A stretch of 64,000 nt of DNA from Lysobacterales bacterium 66-474 (lineage in GTDB: Bacteria; Pseudomonadota; Gammaproteobacteria; Xanthomonadales; Rhodanobacteraceae): positions 496,001-560,000 of the forward strand of contig MKWP01000015.1 in assembly GCA_001899805.1 (NCBI GenBank), written 5' to 3'. Below, one piece after another: positions 28,812 through 37,959 of the stretch (the first letter of the stretch is position 1; the number at the start of each line of letters is the position of its first letter). The position numbers and the translations under genes are program-made. A model generated the notes under the pieces. The model made no database searches and had not been told where the DNA came from. It saw only the letters and a program-made list of their open reading frames with translations.

Positions 28812-29819
28812 ATGCCAGTCGCCTCGAACTTCAACGCCTTCCGCATCCACAGCGACGATGCCGGCTACCGCGCCGGCGTCGAGTCGATGCGTGCGGATGA
28901 CCTTTCACCCGGCGAAGTGCTGATCAAGACCGCGTACTCGTCGATCAATTACAAGGACGCGCTGGCCGGCACCGGCAAGGGCAAGATCCTGCGCCGGTTT
29001 CCGTTGAACGGCGGCATCGACGTCGCGGGGCACGTGGTCGAATCGAGCGACCCCGGATTCAAGGAAGGCGATGCGGTGCTGTGCACCGGCTGCGGGCTGT
29101 CGGAAACCCGCGACGGTGGCTACGCCGAATACGCGCGCCTGAAATCCGAATGGACGATTCCACTGCCGCAGGGCTTGTCGTTGCGCGAAAGCATGATCCT
29201 CGGCACGGCCGGTTTCACCGCCGCACTGGCGCTGTACCGCATGCGCGACAACCGGCAGGCGCCGCAGCTCGGCCCGATCGCGGTCACCGGCGCCACCGGC
29301 GGGGTCGGCATGCTCGCGGTCGACATCTTCAGCCGCGCCGGTTTCGAGGTGCACGCGATCAGCGGCAAACCCGAACGCACGGATTTCCTGAAGACGCTGG
29401 GAGCCCGGGCAGTGCTGGATCGCCGCGAGCTGGATCTCGGCCACCACGCGTTGGAGTCCGCACGCTTCGGCGGCGTGGTGGACAACGCCGGCGGGGGCCT
29501 GCTCGCGCAATTGCTCGCGTGCACCGTCCCCTATGGCAACGTCGCCAGCATCGGCCTCGCCGCCGACAGCAGGCTCGACACCACCGTGATGCCCTTCATC
29601 ATCCGCGGCGTCAGCCTGCTCGGCATCGCCTCGGCCGGGACCGCGCGCGACATCCGCGAAGCGATCTGGCAGCACCTCGCCTCGGACTGGAAACCCGCAC
29701 ACCTGGACACGATCTGCACGCGCGAAGCAACCCTGGATACCTTGCCAGAAATGTTCGACGCCATGCTCGCGGGCCAGTCATTCGGACGCACGCTGGTGCG
29801 CGTCGCCGCGGCAAGCTGA
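28812..29819 (+). CDS. acuI: Acrylyl-CoA reductase-type MDR oxidoreductase (YhdH/AcuI)
   Basis: 335 residues of the medium-chain reductase family. The N-terminal GroES-like domain has EVLIKTAYSSINYKDALAGTGKGKI (YSSINYKDALA is the family hallmark) and GIDVAGHVVESSD. The Rossmann motif is VTGATGGVGMLAVDIFSRAG. YhdH/AcuI enzymes reduce acryloyl-CoA to propanoyl-CoA with NADPH. The zinc-binding residues of alcohol dehydrogenases are absent as expected. Substrate is inferred from family only. No acu operon (acuN/acuK) is nearby, so detoxification of acryloyl-CoA from general metabolism is more likely than DMSP catabolism. Confidence 0.9.
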   Translation: MPVASNFNAFRIHSDDAGYRAGVESMRADDLSPGEVLIKTAYSSINYKDALAGTGKGKILRRFPLNGGIDVAGHVVESSDPGFKEGDAVLCTGCGLSETRDGGYAEYARLKSEWTIPLPQGLSLRESMILGTAGFTAALALYRMRDNRQAPQLGPIAVTGATGGVGMLAVDIFSRAGFEVHAISGKPERTDFLKTLGARAVLDRRELDLGHHALESARFGGVVDNAGGGLLAQLLACTVPYGNVASIGLAADSRLDTTVMPFIIRGVSLLGIASAGTARDIREAIWQHLASDWKPAHLDTICTREATLDTLPEMFDAMLAGQSFGRTLVRVAAAS

Positions 29820-29976
29820 TCGAACCAGCATCGGAAAGCATCTGCAACCAGTTGATTGCAAACGACACCGGCTCGTCTTTCGACACACAGACAAGCCACC
29901 GATCCAAGCGCGCGTCAACGTGGCACGAACGACCATGGTTCCCTACAATGCCCCCTTCCGTTGTGGGGAGCACCGC

Positions 29977-30345
29977 ATGGCACGCATCCTGATCGTCGAT
30001 GATTCCCCATCCCAGTTGGAGGGCTTGAAGCGGCTGGTCCAGAAACTGGGACACCAGACATTGACCGCCGTGGATGGCGCCGCCGGCGTGGAGGCGACCA
30101 AGCGCGACAAGCCGGACCTGGTGTTGATGGACGTGGTGATGCCGAACTTGAACGGCTTCCAGGCCACCCGTGCCATCTCGAAGGACCCGGCCACTTCGCA
30201 CATCCCGGTGGTGCTGGTCACCACCAAGGACCAGGACACCGACAAGGTGTGGGGCATGCGCCAGGGCGCGAAGGCTTACATCACCAAGCCGGTCAACGAA
30301 ACCGAGTTGACCAGGACGCTCAACGAGAACCTCAAGGCCCCTTGA
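29977..30345 (+). CDS. pilH: CheY-like response regulator (PilH/PilG type)
   Basis: A single receiver domain of 122 residues: acidic pair Asp8-Asp9, phospho-acceptor Asp52 in LVLMDVVMPNLNG, and conserved Lys104 in YITKPV. The MARILIVDDSPSQLEGLKRLVQK start resembles the PilH/PilG receivers that control twitching motility in Pseudomonas and Xanthomonas. It has no output domain, so it works by docking to a partner. No chpA/pilJ/pilI genes are adjacent, so assignment as pilH rather than another CheY-like protein rests on sequence resemblance. The start codon has a GGGGAG sequence upstream. Confidence 0.75.
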   Translation: MARILIVDDSPSQLEGLKRLVQKLGHQTLTAVDGAAGVEATKRDKPDLVLMDVVMPNLNGFQATRAISKDPATSHIPVVLVTTKDQDTDKVWGMRQGAKAYITKPVNETELTRTLNENLKAP

Positions 30346-30370
30346 ACAACCGGTTGGGCGACTAGCCCGA

Positions 30371-31297
30371 CTACGCGCGCGGATCGAATCCCGCGAACGC
30401 TTTCTCGAACGCCGCATAAGCAGCCTTGGCCTTGTCGCTGTCGGCAGGAGGAGCCTGGATCGACAGGTTGACGATCTGGTCGCCCGGCATTCGCCCTGGC
30501 ATGCCGCGACCCTTCAGGCGCAGCTTGCGTCCGCTGCGCGACCCCGCAGGAATCTTCAGTTCGACGTGGCCGCCCAGTGTCGGCACCGGGACCTTGGCGC
30601 CCAGAGCGGCTTCCCATGGCGACACCGGCACCTCGACTTCCACGTCATGCCCATGCAACCTGAATTGCGGATCGTCGCGCACCTGCACTTCCAGCAACAG
30701 GTCGCCGGACGGCCCGCCGTTGTAGCCCGGCTCGCCCTGACCCGCCAAACGGATCACCTTGCCCGGCAGGATGCCGGCGGGAATGTTGACTTCCAGCGTG
30801 CGCTCGCCGGTCGCGTCGCGCAACCCGAGGCGCTGCTTGCCACCGGAATACGCGGTGCGCAGGTCGATCTCGACGCCTGCACGCACGTCATTGCCGCGTA
30901 CAGGCCCACGCTGTGCACGCAGACCGGCTCCACCGCGACCGCCGAACAGTGATTCGAAGAAATCGCTGAAGCCGCCGGCATCGCCACCGCCGTCACCGAA
31001 ATCCCTGAACTCGAAACCGCCCGGCGCCTGTTGCTGTTGCCAGCCCGGCGGCGGACGGAAATTGTCGCCCGCGCGATAACCACCGCCCGCCCGCAGGTTG
31101 TCGTAGGCCGCGCGCTTCTGTTTGTCGTGCAGGACTTCGTAGGCCTCGCTGATGGCCTTGAACTTGTCCTCGGCGCCGGCTTCCTTGTTCTTGTCCGGGT
31201 GGTACTTGCGCGCGAGCTTGCGATAGGCCGCCTTGATCTCGTCGTCGCCGGCGCCCTGCTTGACGCCGAGGGTCTTGTAATAGTCCTGGAATTCCAT
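30371..31297 (-). CDS. cbpA: DnaJ-class curved-DNA-binding chaperone, CbpA-like
   Basis: 308 residues. A J domain (residues 1-70) has [36 protein letters not shown] with the HPD motif, a glycine/phenylalanine-rich segment ([24 protein letters not shown]), and the two beta-barrel substrate-binding domains of CbpA ([29 protein letters not shown]..., [35 protein letters not shown]). There is no zinc finger, so it is CbpA-type rather than DnaJ. It stimulates DnaK. Same strand and just downstream of hsp20. The Shine-Dalgarno AGAGG (reading TTCAGAGGTT) is provided by the end of the neighbouring repeat element. Confidence 0.92.
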   Translation of the reverse strand: MEFQDYYKTLGVKQGAGDDEIKAAYRKLARKYHPDKNKEAGAEDKFKAISEAYEVLHDKQKRAAYDNLRAGGGYRAGDNFRPPPGWQQQQAPGGFEFRDFGDGGGDAGGFSDFFESLFGGRGGAGLRAQRGPVRGNDVRAGVEIDLRTAYSGGKQRLGLRDATGERTLEVNIPAGILPGKVIRLAGQGEPGYNGGPSGDLLLEVQVRDDPQFRLHGHDVEVEVPVSPWEAALGAKVPVPTLGGHVELKIPAGSRSGRKLRLKGRGMPGRMPGDQIVNLSIQAPPADSDKAKAAYAAFEKAFAGFDPRA

Positions 31298-31302
31298 TCG
31301 GA

Positions 31303-31514
31303 AACCTCTGAATAAGCTGCTGCGCTCGTCAGGGCACGCGCCGGCGGTGCTCGGAATGCTCATGTACTGGCGTGTACACTCCGCTTCCTCCTCTGACTCG
31401 CCACATCCATGTGGCTCGCCCGTTCGGGCCGCCTTCGGCGTTCAAATCGGCAATCCTGCCGATTTAGTCGGCGTCACGCACCCTGACTTCGCTCGCGACG
31501 CTTCTTCAGAGGTT
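31303..31514. repeat. MITE-like element, copy 1, between hsp20 and cbpA
   Basis: 212 bases bounded by AACCTCTGAATAA (31303-31315) and its near-inverse TTCAGAGGTT (31505-31514). The internal GTACTGG-CGTGTACA and CGCCGGCGGTGCTCG segments occur in reverse orientation in the copy at 32185-32344. No ORF is supported. The left end lies 5 bases from the cbpA start codon and supplies its ribosome-binding AGAGG. Confidence 0.8.
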
Positions 31515-31537
31515 CCAGCTCAAAAGTCAACACGAGA

Positions 31538-31603
31538 ACCCGCGACGGATCGCTCCGCCGCGGGTGACGATTATGGCGCAACGGCGCGCGGATACCGCGC
31601 GCC
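31538..31603 (-). terminator. Terminator-like hairpins after hsp20
   Basis: Two hairpins follow the hsp20 stop: GGCGCGCGG (31583-31591) with CCGCGCGCC (31595-31603), and ACCCGCG (31538-31544) with CGCGGGT (31559-31565), with inner CGGA/TCCG. On the minus strand the second is followed by the T-rich TTCTCGTGTTGACTTTT. hsp20 is therefore probably a separate unit from cbpA. Confidence 0.6.
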
Positions 31604-31612
31604 GTGCCGCGG

Positions 31613-32062
31613 TCACTCGACTTCGATGTCGATCTTGCGCGGCGTGGTTTCCGGACGCTTCGGAATCTCGATTTCCAGCACGCCGTGCTTGCCGGTGGCG
31701 CGTATGCCATCCGCATTGGCGCTGTCCGGCAACCCGAAACGGCGGTGGAACACGCCATGCGCGCGCTCGACGCGGGTGTACTTGCCGTCCTCGACCTTCT
31801 GTTCGGTCTTGCGCTCGCCGCGGATCGACAGGACACCCTTGTCCATGTTGATCTCGATGGACTTCGGGTCGACGCCCGGGATGTCGGCTTCGATCACGAA
31901 GCGCTTGTCTTCCTCGCGGATGTCCACGCGCGGCGCCCATTCGCTGGTCACCACGTCGGACTGGTCATTGCCGGCCTCGTCGAACAGACGGCCGAAAGCG
32001 CGGCTGATCTCGCGCGGGAAGTGGCCGGCGGCCGGCCAGTAGGCGGAACGTTGGATATACAT
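31613..32062 (-). CDS. Small heat-shock protein Hsp20
   Basis: 149 residues. The alpha-crystallin domain (about residues 48-145) shows VDIREEDKRFVIEADIPGVDPKSIEINMDKGVLSIRGERK and the A-x-x-x-N-G-V-L-like AHGVFHRRFGLPDSAN/GKHGVLEIEIPKR motif. These ATP-independent holdases bind unfolding proteins in the cytoplasm. The ATG at 32062 has GAGGAG upstream; the longer frame adds unrelated residues. A sigma-32-like promoter lies just ahead. It is the upstream gene of an Hsp20-CbpA chaperone pair. Confidence 0.95.
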   Translation of the reverse strand: MYIQRSAYWPAAGHFPREISRAFGRLFDEAGNDQSDVVTSEWAPRVDIREEDKRFVIEADIPGVDPKSIEINMDKGVLSIRGERKTEQKVEDGKYTRVERAHGVFHRRFGLPDSANADGIRATGKHGVLEIEIPKRPETTPRKIDIEVE

Positions 32063-32109
32063 GCTGCACTCCTCAAGATGATTGGCCGCGTTCGGCCATT
32101 GGTCCCGAG

Positions 32110-32135
32110 GTATGGGCCATCCGAATACTTTCAAG
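32110..32135 (-). promoter_or_regulatory. Sigma-32 (RpoH)-type promoter of hsp20
   Basis: On the minus strand, CTTGAAA (32135-32129) is followed after 12 bases by CCCATAC (32116-32110). This matches the RpoH -35/-10 (CTTGAAA... CCCCAT) well. The predicted start of transcription is about 32103, so the leader is ~40 bases. Its 5' part can form a TGGCCG/CGGCCA hairpin (32083-32088/32093-32098) before the GAGGAG. Confidence 0.7.
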
Positions 32136-32184
32136 TCCGGCCAACGGCGGTGCGGAGTACCATGGACAGCCTCCATAACCGAGG

Positions 32185-32344
32185 AACCTCTGAATAACCG
32201 TCACGAGCGATGGCAGTGCCATCCATGGCCACAAACATTCCATGGTCGCCGGAGCGCAGCAAGCGGAGCGTACACGTCAGTACGTGAGCATTGCGAGCAC
32301 CGCCGGCACGCAAGCTGCCGAGCGCAGTAGGTTAGTCAGAGGTT
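32185..32344. repeat. MITE-like element, copy 2, between hsp20 and the peroxiredoxin gene
   Basis: 160 bases bounded by AACCTCTGAATAA (32185-32197) and TCAGAGGTT (32336-32344). Internally it holds the reverse complement of parts of copy 1 (CGTACACGTCAGTACGTGAGCA and CGAGCACCGCCGGC). It is thus in opposite orientation to copy 1, and the two bracket the hsp20 gene. Confidence 0.8.
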
Positions 32345-32360
32345 GCTCAAGGGAACGACC

Positions 32361-32840
32361 ATGACCATCCAAGTCGGCGACCGCCTGCCCAACGCCACCT
32401 TTGCCGTGCTCCACGACGGCGTGCAGCAGCTCACCACCGACGACGTGTTCAAGGGCAAGAAAGTCGTGCTGTTCGCGGTACCGGGCGCGTTCACGCCGAC
32501 CTGCTCGGAACGTCACCTGCCTGGCTACATCGAGCACTACGCGGATTTCAGGAAGCGTGGCATCGACGTCGCCTGCATGGCCGTCAACGATGCCTTCGTG
32601 ATGAAGGCTTGGGCCGAACACCGCGGCGTGCCCGAAGGCATGTTGATGCTGGCCGACGGCAACGGCGATTTCTCCAAGGCCCTGGGTCTGGAATCCGATT
32701 CCAGCAAATACGGCATGGGCATGCGCTCGAAACGTTTCGCGCTGTACGCCGACGACGGCGTGGTGAAAGTGCTGCACGTCGAAGCGCCCGGCGAGTTTCG
32801 GGTGTCGAGTGCCGAGGCGATGCTGGCGGCAATCTCCTGA
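32361..32840 (+). CDS. Peroxiredoxin, Prx5-like
   Basis: 159 residues, atypical 2-Cys/1-Cys Prx5 family. The peroxidatic site is PGAFTPTCSERHLPGY (Cys in the PxxxTxxC context), with TTDDVFKGKKVVLFAVPGAFTP before it. The later CMAVNDAFVMKAWAE and the GMGMRSKRFALYADDGVVKVLHVE blocks are characteristic of PRX5-type thiol peroxidases. ATG at 32361; the 6-residue extension from 32343 is weaker. AAGGGAAC lies 7 bases upstream. The MITE copy 2 ends 16 bases before the start, so the promoter probably lies in or upstream of it. Reduces H2O2 and organic peroxides in the cytosol. Confidence 0.92.
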   Translation: MTIQVGDRLPNATFAVLHDGVQQLTTDDVFKGKKVVLFAVPGAFTPTCSERHLPGYIEHYADFRKRGIDVACMAVNDAFVMKAWAEHRGVPEGMLMLADGNGDFSKALGLESDSSKYGMGMRSKRFALYADDGVVKVLHVEAPGEFRVSSAEAMLAAIS

Positions 32841-32987
32841 CGCACGGGAAATCGCCATCGAGTCATGCGGGCGGTGGGTCAAGGCCGCCTGTTTGACAAT
32901 CGCGCCCGGCGCCTGCCCAATGACGCGCGCGATGCGACCGCGAGGGTAGCCGCAGCGCCCAGATCGATACCGCGAGAAGGGGAGAGC

Positions 32988-33452
32988 ATGAAACGCATCG
33001 GATGGTTGTGTGTGGTGACCGCATTGGGCGTTGCGATGGCGCTTGCCACGCGTGCGCAAACATCAACGAGCAAGACTGTTGAAAGCGCGGACGCAGATGT
33101 CGCGGCAGTAGTCAAACTCGAGATGGCGACGCTCGAATGGAGCCGCCACCATCAAACCGACAAAATGGCCGAGTACCACGCCGAAGACTGGATCGGCATC
33201 CCCAATGGACCGCCGATGACTCGTGCGGAGATGCTGGCCGATGTCGGGACCGAAACGTTGCGGTCGTACAAGATCTCGAACGTCATGACCCGGCGAATCG
33301 CAAAGGACGTGGTGCTGGTCACCTATCGGATGCAGCAGGACGGCAGCACCGGGGCTGGTGCCAAATGGGACCCGCTGGTCCAGGCGTCCTCGGTGTGGGC
33401 GAAACGCGATGGCAAGTGGCTGGCCGTGTTCTACCAGGAAACCGTGCTTTGA
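32988..33452 (+). CDS. Exported NTF2-like (SnoaL/DUF4440) protein
   Basis: 154 residues. MKRIGWLCVVTALGVAMALATRAQT is a signal peptide (about 25 residues). The rest has the NTF2-like alpha+beta pattern: LEMATLEWSRHHQTDKMAEYHAEDWIGIPNGPPMTRAEMLADV and RIAKDVVLVTYRMQQDG and WKRDGKWLAVFYQETVL (DUF4440/SnoaL-type). No known catalytic residues can be assigned, and the function is unknown. The start has GGGGAG. It is an isolated gene facing the gyrA 3' end. Confidence 0.75.
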   Translation: MKRIGWLCVVTALGVAMALATRAQTSTSKTVESADADVAAVVKLEMATLEWSRHHQTDKMAEYHAEDWIGIPNGPPMTRAEMLADVGTETLRSYKISNVMTRRIAKDVVLVTYRMQQDGSTGAGAKWDPLVQASSVWAKRDGKWLAVFYQETVL

Positions 33453-33537
33453 GGGCAACGCCCGGATTGGGCTGAGTGTAGCGAAGCCCAACCTGCCCAA
33501 TTCAACGCAAATGTCTAGACCACACAGCAAGTAGCAA

Positions 33538-33620
33538 GTAGCCCGGATGGAGCGAAGCAGAATCCGGGACTGCCTCGAACCATCCCGGATTACGCCGCCA
33601 CGCGGCTTCATCCGGGCTAC
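33538..33620. repeat. GTAGCCCGGAT repeat near the gyrA 3' end
   Basis: 83 bases bounded by GTAGCCCGGAT (33538-33548) and its inverse ATCCGGGCTAC (33610-33620), with AATCCGGGA/ TCCCGGATT arms inside. It is 11 bases from the gyrA stop. A second copy is at 39118-39197. The family GTAGCCCGGATGGAG..., typical of high-GC gammaproteobacteria, is inferred from memory. Confidence 0.8.
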
Positions 33621-33631
33621 CAGATTTGTCG

Positions 33632-36229
33632 TCACTCTCCGACTACATTGTCGGATTCACCCGCGCCATTGGCGATCGCGCCTTCTTCATCCTCGCTCTC
33701 GATCCTCACCACGCCCGCGAGTTTTTCGTCCTCGGGCAGGCGGATCAGGGTGACGCCCTGGGTGTTGCGGCCGACCTGCGAGATCCCGGCGACACGGGTG
33801 CGGACCAGGGTGCCCTTGTCGGAAATCAACATCAGCTCGTGGCGCGAGTCGGTGCAAACCGCCGCGACCAGCGCGCCGTTGCGTCCGGAGCACTGGATCG
33901 CGATCACGCCCTGTGACCCGCGTCCCTTGCGCGGGAAATCCGACAGCGGCGTGCGCTTGCCGTAGCCGCGTTCGGTGGCGGTCAACACATCGCACTCACC
34001 ACTTTCCATGTCCTTGTCGGCGACGATCATCGATACCACCTGTGCACCGTCGGTCAGGCGCATGCCGCGCACGCCGTGCGCAGTGCGGCCCATCGGGCGT
34101 ACGTCCCCGCCCGCGAATCGTGCGGCCTTGCCATTCGAGGCGAACAACAGCACGTCGCAGTTGCCGTCGGTGAGCTCGGCCTCGACCAGCCCGTCGCCTT
34201 CGTCCAGACCGATCGCGAGCTTGCCCTTCTGCAACTGGAATTCGAATTCCCTGAGCGGCGTCTTCTTGACGGTGCCGTTGCGGGTGGCGAAGAACACGAA
34301 GCGGTCATCGGTGTATTCGCGCACCGGCAGCACGGCCTGTACCTTTTCGCCATCTTCCAACGGCAGCAGGTTGACGATGGGACGGCCGCGCGCGCCGGGA
34401 CCGGCTTCCGGGATGCGATACACGTCCAGCCAGTACACGCGTCCGTTGCTGGTGAAGGTGAGCAGCGTGTCGTGGGTGTTGACGATCCACAGCTTCTCGA
34501 CGAAATCCTCGTCCTTCATGTTGGTCGCGGATCGACCCTTGCCGCCGCGTTTCTGTGCGCGGTACGTGTCCAGCGTCTGGCGCTTCACGTAACCCGTGTG
34601 CGACAGCGTGACGACCACGTCTTCCTCGGCGATCAGGTCCAGCGTTTCCAGGTCTTCCTGGGTATGCAGGATTTCGGTGCGGCGCGCATCGCCGTACAGT
34701 TCGCGCATCTCGACCAGCTCGCCGCGGATCACCGCCATCAGCTTGTCGGGATCCTCCAGGATCGCGATCAGTCCCCGAATGGTTTCCAGCAGCAACTTGT
34801 ATTCGTCGGTGAGCTTGTCCTGCTCCAGGCCGGTCAGGCGGTGCAGGCGCATCTCCAGGATTTCCCTGGCCTGGATTTCCGAAAGCTGGTAACCATCGTC
34901 CTTCAGGCCCGCGCGCGGATCGAGGTCTTCCGGACGCGATGCGCTGGCGCCCGCGGCAGCGAGCAGGCTCCGCACCATGCCGGGTTCCCATTTGCGCGCC
35001 AGCATCCGCTCGCGCGCGACCTGCGGCGATTCGGAGGTCTTGATCAGTTCGATCATCGCGTCGATGTTGGCCAGCGCGACGGTGAGGCCTTCCAGCACGT
35101 GCGCGCGGGCGCGCGCCTTGCGCAGGTCGAAAATCGTGCGGCGGGTGACAACTTCGCGGCGATGGCGGATGAAGTGTTCGAGGATTTCCTTGAGGTTCAA
35201 CAGGCGCGGCTGGCCATCGACCAGCGCCACCATGTTGATGCCGAAGGTGACCTGCAACTGGGTTTGCTGGAACAGGTTGTTCAGCACCACGTCGGCGGCG
35301 GCGTCGCGGCGCACCTCGATCACCACGCGCATGCCGTCCTTGTCGGACTCGTCGCGCAGGCCGCTGATGCCCTCGACCTTCTTTTCCTTGACCAGCTCGG
35401 CGATCTTCTCGATCAGCCGTGCCTTGTTGACCTGGTACGGCAATTCGGTGGCGATGATGGCTTCGTGGCCGTGTTCGCTGGTTTCGATTTCGGTCTTCGC
35501 ACGCACCAGCACGCGGCCGCGGCCGCTCCGATAGGCCTGCACGATGCCGGCTGCGCCGTTGATGATGCCGGCGGTCGGGAAATCCGGGCCCGGCACATGC
35601 TGCATCAGTTCGTCGATGCTCAAATCATGGTTGTCGATCAACGCGATCGTCGCGTCGATCACCTCGCCCATGTTGTGCGGCGGCACGTTGGTGGCCATGC
35701 CCACCGCGATGCCGGCCGAACCGTTGACCAGGAGATTCGGCACGCGCGTCGGCAGGACCAGTGGTTCCCGTTCGCTCTCGTCGTAATTGGGCCCGAAATC
35801 GACGGTTTCCTTGTCGATGTCGGCCAGCAGGTCGTGGGTAAGGCGCGCCATGCGCACTTCGGTGTAGCGCATCGCGGCAGGACTGTCGCCATCCACCGAA
35901 CCGAAGTTGCCCTGCCCGTCGACCAGCATGTAGCGCAACGAGAACGGCTGTGCCATGCGCACGATCGCGTCGTACACCGACGAGTCGCCGTGCGGGTGGT
36001 ATTTGCCGATCACGTCGCCGACCACGCGCGCGGATTTCTTGTACGACTTGTTCCAGGCGTTGCCCAGTTCGTTCATCGCGAACAGCACGCGGCGATGCAC
36101 GGGTTTCAGGCCGTCACGCACGTCCGGCAGCGCACGGCCCACGATCACGCTCATCGCGTAATCGAGGTAACTCTGGCGCATCTCGTCTTCGATGTTGACG
36201 CGAATTACTTCACTGGCAGGCTCCGCCAT
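33632..36229 (-). CDS. gyrA: DNA gyrase subunit A
   Basis: 865 residues. It is the DNA-cleavage subunit of gyrase. ATG 36229 gives [52 protein letters not shown]. The quinolone-resistance region reads [25 protein letters not shown]; by E. coli numbering Ser83 and Asp87 are both present, so no classical resistance substitution is seen here. The catalytic Tyr122 lies in [10 protein letters not shown]. The C-terminal domain has the expected beta-pinwheel repeats with the GyrA box (QRRGGKG-type: [10 protein letters not shown]). Slightly shorter than E. coli GyrA (875). Confidence 0.97.
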   Translation of the reverse strand: MAEPASEVIRVNIEDEMRQSYLDYAMSVIVGRALPDVRDGLKPVHRRVLFAMNELGNAWNKSYKKSARVVGDVIGKYHPHGDSSVYDAIVRMAQPFSLRYMLVDGQGNFGSVDGDSPAAMRYTEVRMARLTHDLLADIDKETVDFGPNYDESEREPLVLPTRVPNLLVNGSAGIAVGMATNVPPHNMGEVIDATIALIDNHDLSIDELMQHVPGPDFPTAGIINGAAGIVQAYRSGRGRVLVRAKTEIETSEHGHEAIIATELPYQVNKARLIEKIAELVKEKKVEGISGLRDESDKDGMRVVIEVRRDAAADVVLNNLFQQTQLQVTFGINMVALVDGQPRLLNLKEILEHFIRHRREVVTRRTIFDLRKARARAHVLEGLTVALANIDAMIELIKTSESPQVARERMLARKWEPGMVRSLLAAAGASASRPEDLDPRAGLKDDGYQLSEIQAREILEMRLHRLTGLEQDKLTDEYKLLLETIRGLIAILEDPDKLMAVIRGELVEMRELYGDARRTEILHTQEDLETLDLIAEEDVVVTLSHTGYVKRQTLDTYRAQKRGGKGRSATNMKDEDFVEKLWIVNTHDTLLTFTSNGRVYWLDVYRIPEAGPGARGRPIVNLLPLEDGEKVQAVLPVREYTDDRFVFFATRNGTVKKTPLREFEFQLQKGKLAIGLDEGDGLVEAELTDGNCDVLLFASNGKAARFAGGDVRPMGRTAHGVRGMRLTDGAQVVSMIVADKDMESGECDVLTATERGYGKRTPLSDFPRKGRGSQGVIAIQCSGRNGALVAAVCTDSRHELMLISDKGTLVRTRVAGISQVGRNTQGVTLIRLPEDEKLAGVVRIESEDEEGAIANGAGESDNVVGE

Positions 36230-36362
36230 CCGTCTAAATCCCGTGTCTGGTGAACGCAAAAAACACCGGCATCCGCATGCGGTCCGGCCCCTCGAATCAA
36301 CCTTGGAATTGTATCACAACGGGCGTCAAAACATGCCAAAAAAACCCAGCAAATTCACAGAC
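36230..36362 (-). promoter_or_regulatory. gyrA upstream region
   Basis: The 133-base gap between gyrA and the GtrA-like gene is AT-rich for this genome. On the minus strand a TACAAT (36313-36308) is a good -10 candidate; TTGACG lies nearby but only 10 bases away, which is too short to act as its -35. No repeat is seen. Confidence 0.35.
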
Positions 36363-36809
36363 TTACGACATGTTTTCAGGATGGTGGCGGGTTTCGTCGG
36401 AAGACCCCTTCTGGCCACCCGAAAATACCCATTGCCGGGCGCCAAGAAAATTCACGGCCGAGCCCGGCAACGACCCCGCGGCCACGCCGATCGAGGGCCA
36501 TGCGTGCACGAACGACGAGAAATACACGACCAACGCATAGGTCAGATAGTTGAGCGCAAAACCCGCCGACATCGCGACCAGGTAACGCGACCATTCGCCG
36601 AACAAGGTGTAATCCCCGCGCTCGTGGAAGGTGAAGCGGCGGTTGAACAGCCAGGTTGCTGTCGCCGCGCACACGAACGAAAACAGGCGTCCGATGTAGG
36701 GGTCGACGTCGAACTTGCTCACCAGCAGCTGCACGATGCCGGCATCGACGATGAAGCCGATGAATCCACCGACACCGAACCACGCGAGCTGCTTGGGCAG
36801 GTGCCACAT
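36363..36809 (-). CDS. GtrA-family membrane protein
   Basis: 148 residues with four hydrophobic segments: about 9-28 (WFGVGGFIGFIVDAGIVQLL), 42-58 (LFSFVCAATATWLFNRRF), 75-96 and 105-125. This is the GtrA fold (FLV..G.. start, TWLFNRRFTF motif), the flippase-like protein of undecaprenyl-linked glycosyl groups. The core F.F.......W..NR.F.F motif is intact. ATG at 36809 directly abuts the mtnA stop at 36810-36812 with no gap, so it is co-translated. No gtrB or gtrC is next to it, so the sugar substrate cannot be inferred. Confidence 0.88.
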   Translation of the reverse strand: MWHLPKQLAWFGVGGFIGFIVDAGIVQLLVSKFDVDPYIGRLFSFVCAATATWLFNRRFTFHERGDYTLFGEWSRYLVAMSAGFALNYLTYALVVYFSSFVHAWPSIGVAAGSLPGSAVNFLGARQWVFSGGQKGSSDETRHHPENMS

Positions 36810-37856
36810 TCAGTGCGCGCCCGGTTTGCCGAACACGGCGCGCAGCGAAGTTGCGTCGGGTTGGGTGATCACGCCGCGTTCCGTCACCAATACGTCGATA
36901 AGTTCGTGCGGCGTCACGTCGAATACCGGGTTCCACGCCTGCGCGCCGTTCGCCACAACGCGTTGTCCGGCACAACCCAACAGCTCGGTCGGATCACGCA
37001 ACTCGATGTCGATGCCTTCACCGCTCGATGTTGCCATGTCGACCGTGGTCGCCGGCGCCACCACCATGAACGTCACGCCATGGTGCCTGGCCGCGATCGC
37101 AAGTTGGTACGTGCCGATCTTGTTGGCGGTGTCGCCGTTAGCGGCGATGCGATCGGCACCCACGATCACCCACTGCACCTCGCCGGATTTCATCAAGTGC
37201 GATGCCGCCGAGTCGGCGATCAGCGTGGCGGGAATACGGTCGCGCTGCAGCTCCCACATGGTCAGACGTGCGCCCTGCAGCCATGGCCGGGTTTCGCCCG
37301 CGAACACGCGCGCGATGTTGCCGGACGTGTAGCCCGCGCGGATCACGCCGAGCGCAGTACCGAACCCGGAAGTGGCGAGCGAACCCGTGTTGCAATGCGT
37401 GAGCACGCCGCTTCCGGGCGAGATCAATGCTGCGCCCATCGCACCCATCGCGCGGTTGGCGGCCAGGTCTTCGTCCTGGATCGCCTGCGCTTCGCGCGCG
37501 AGCACCGTTGCATCGGCGCCTGCATCAGCGCAGGCACGCATGCGATCCAGCGCCGCCATCAGGTTCACCGCAGTCGGACGTGCCGCGCGCAGCGCGGCCA
37601 AGGCGTCATCGAGGTCATCGCCACGTTGCGCTGCCAGCACCACGCCCCACGCCGCCGCAATGCCGATTGCCGGTGCGCCGCGCACCACCAGATCGCGGAT
37701 CGATTGCGCGACTTCGTTTGCGTTGCGGCAGTCGATCCACGCTTCCTCGAACGGCAACTTGCGCTGGTCGAGCAGGCGCAGGCGATCTCCGACCCATTGC
37801 ACTGCACGGATGTTGTCGTGGGCGGCGAGTGGTGGCGTCGATTCAACGTGTTTCAT
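36810..37856 (-). CDS. mtnA: S-methyl-5-thioribose-1-phosphate isomerase
   Basis: 348 residues. It isomerises methylthioribose-1-phosphate to methylthioribulose-1-phosphate in the methionine salvage pathway. [19 protein letters not shown] is the N-terminal phosphate site, the catalytic Cys is in [23 protein letters not shown] (TxCNxG..A), and the catalytic Asp lies in [25 protein letters not shown] 37856 (MKHVEST) is preferred; TTG 37871 is an alternative. It is followed at once by the GtrA-like gene. No other mtn gene is in the window. Confidence 0.95.
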   Translation of the reverse strand: MKHVESTPPLAAHDNIRAVQWVGDRLRLLDQRKLPFEEAWIDCRNANEVAQSIRDLVVRGAPAIGIAAAWGVVLAAQRGDDLDDALAALRAARPTAVNLMAALDRMRACADAGADATVLAREAQAIQDEDLAANRAMGAMGAALISPGSGVLTHCNTGSLATSGFGTALGVIRAGYTSGNIARVFAGETRPWLQGARLTMWELQRDRIPATLIADSAASHLMKSGEVQWVIVGADRIAANGDTANKIGTYQLAIAARHHGVTFMVVAPATTVDMATSSGEGIDIELRDPTELLGCAGQRVVANGAQAWNPVFDVTPHELIDVLVTERGVITQPDATSLRAVFGKPGAH

Positions 37857-37959
37857 GGTCGTGCCTGTCAATCGCGGAAGCCTAGCATGCTTGCCGTGCC
37901 TTACGCCGCAACCTCTTGTCGTTTAGCATCGCGCCTTCGACCTAGCTGGAGAACCCGCC

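Noticed and set aside
29921-29949. Possible sigma-54 promoter (TGGCAC) before the PilH-like gene
   Set aside because: The required GC-box at the right distance (TTGC) is missing; TACAAT at 29944 could instead be a sigma-70 -10.
33690-36229. Quinolone-resistance change in gyrA
   Set aside because: Ser83 and Asp87 (E. coli numbering) are both wild type.
34076-36253. A 725-codon plus-strand ORF over gyrA
   Set aside because: Antisense to gyrA; its composition is His/Arg/Asp-rich with no recognisable domain.
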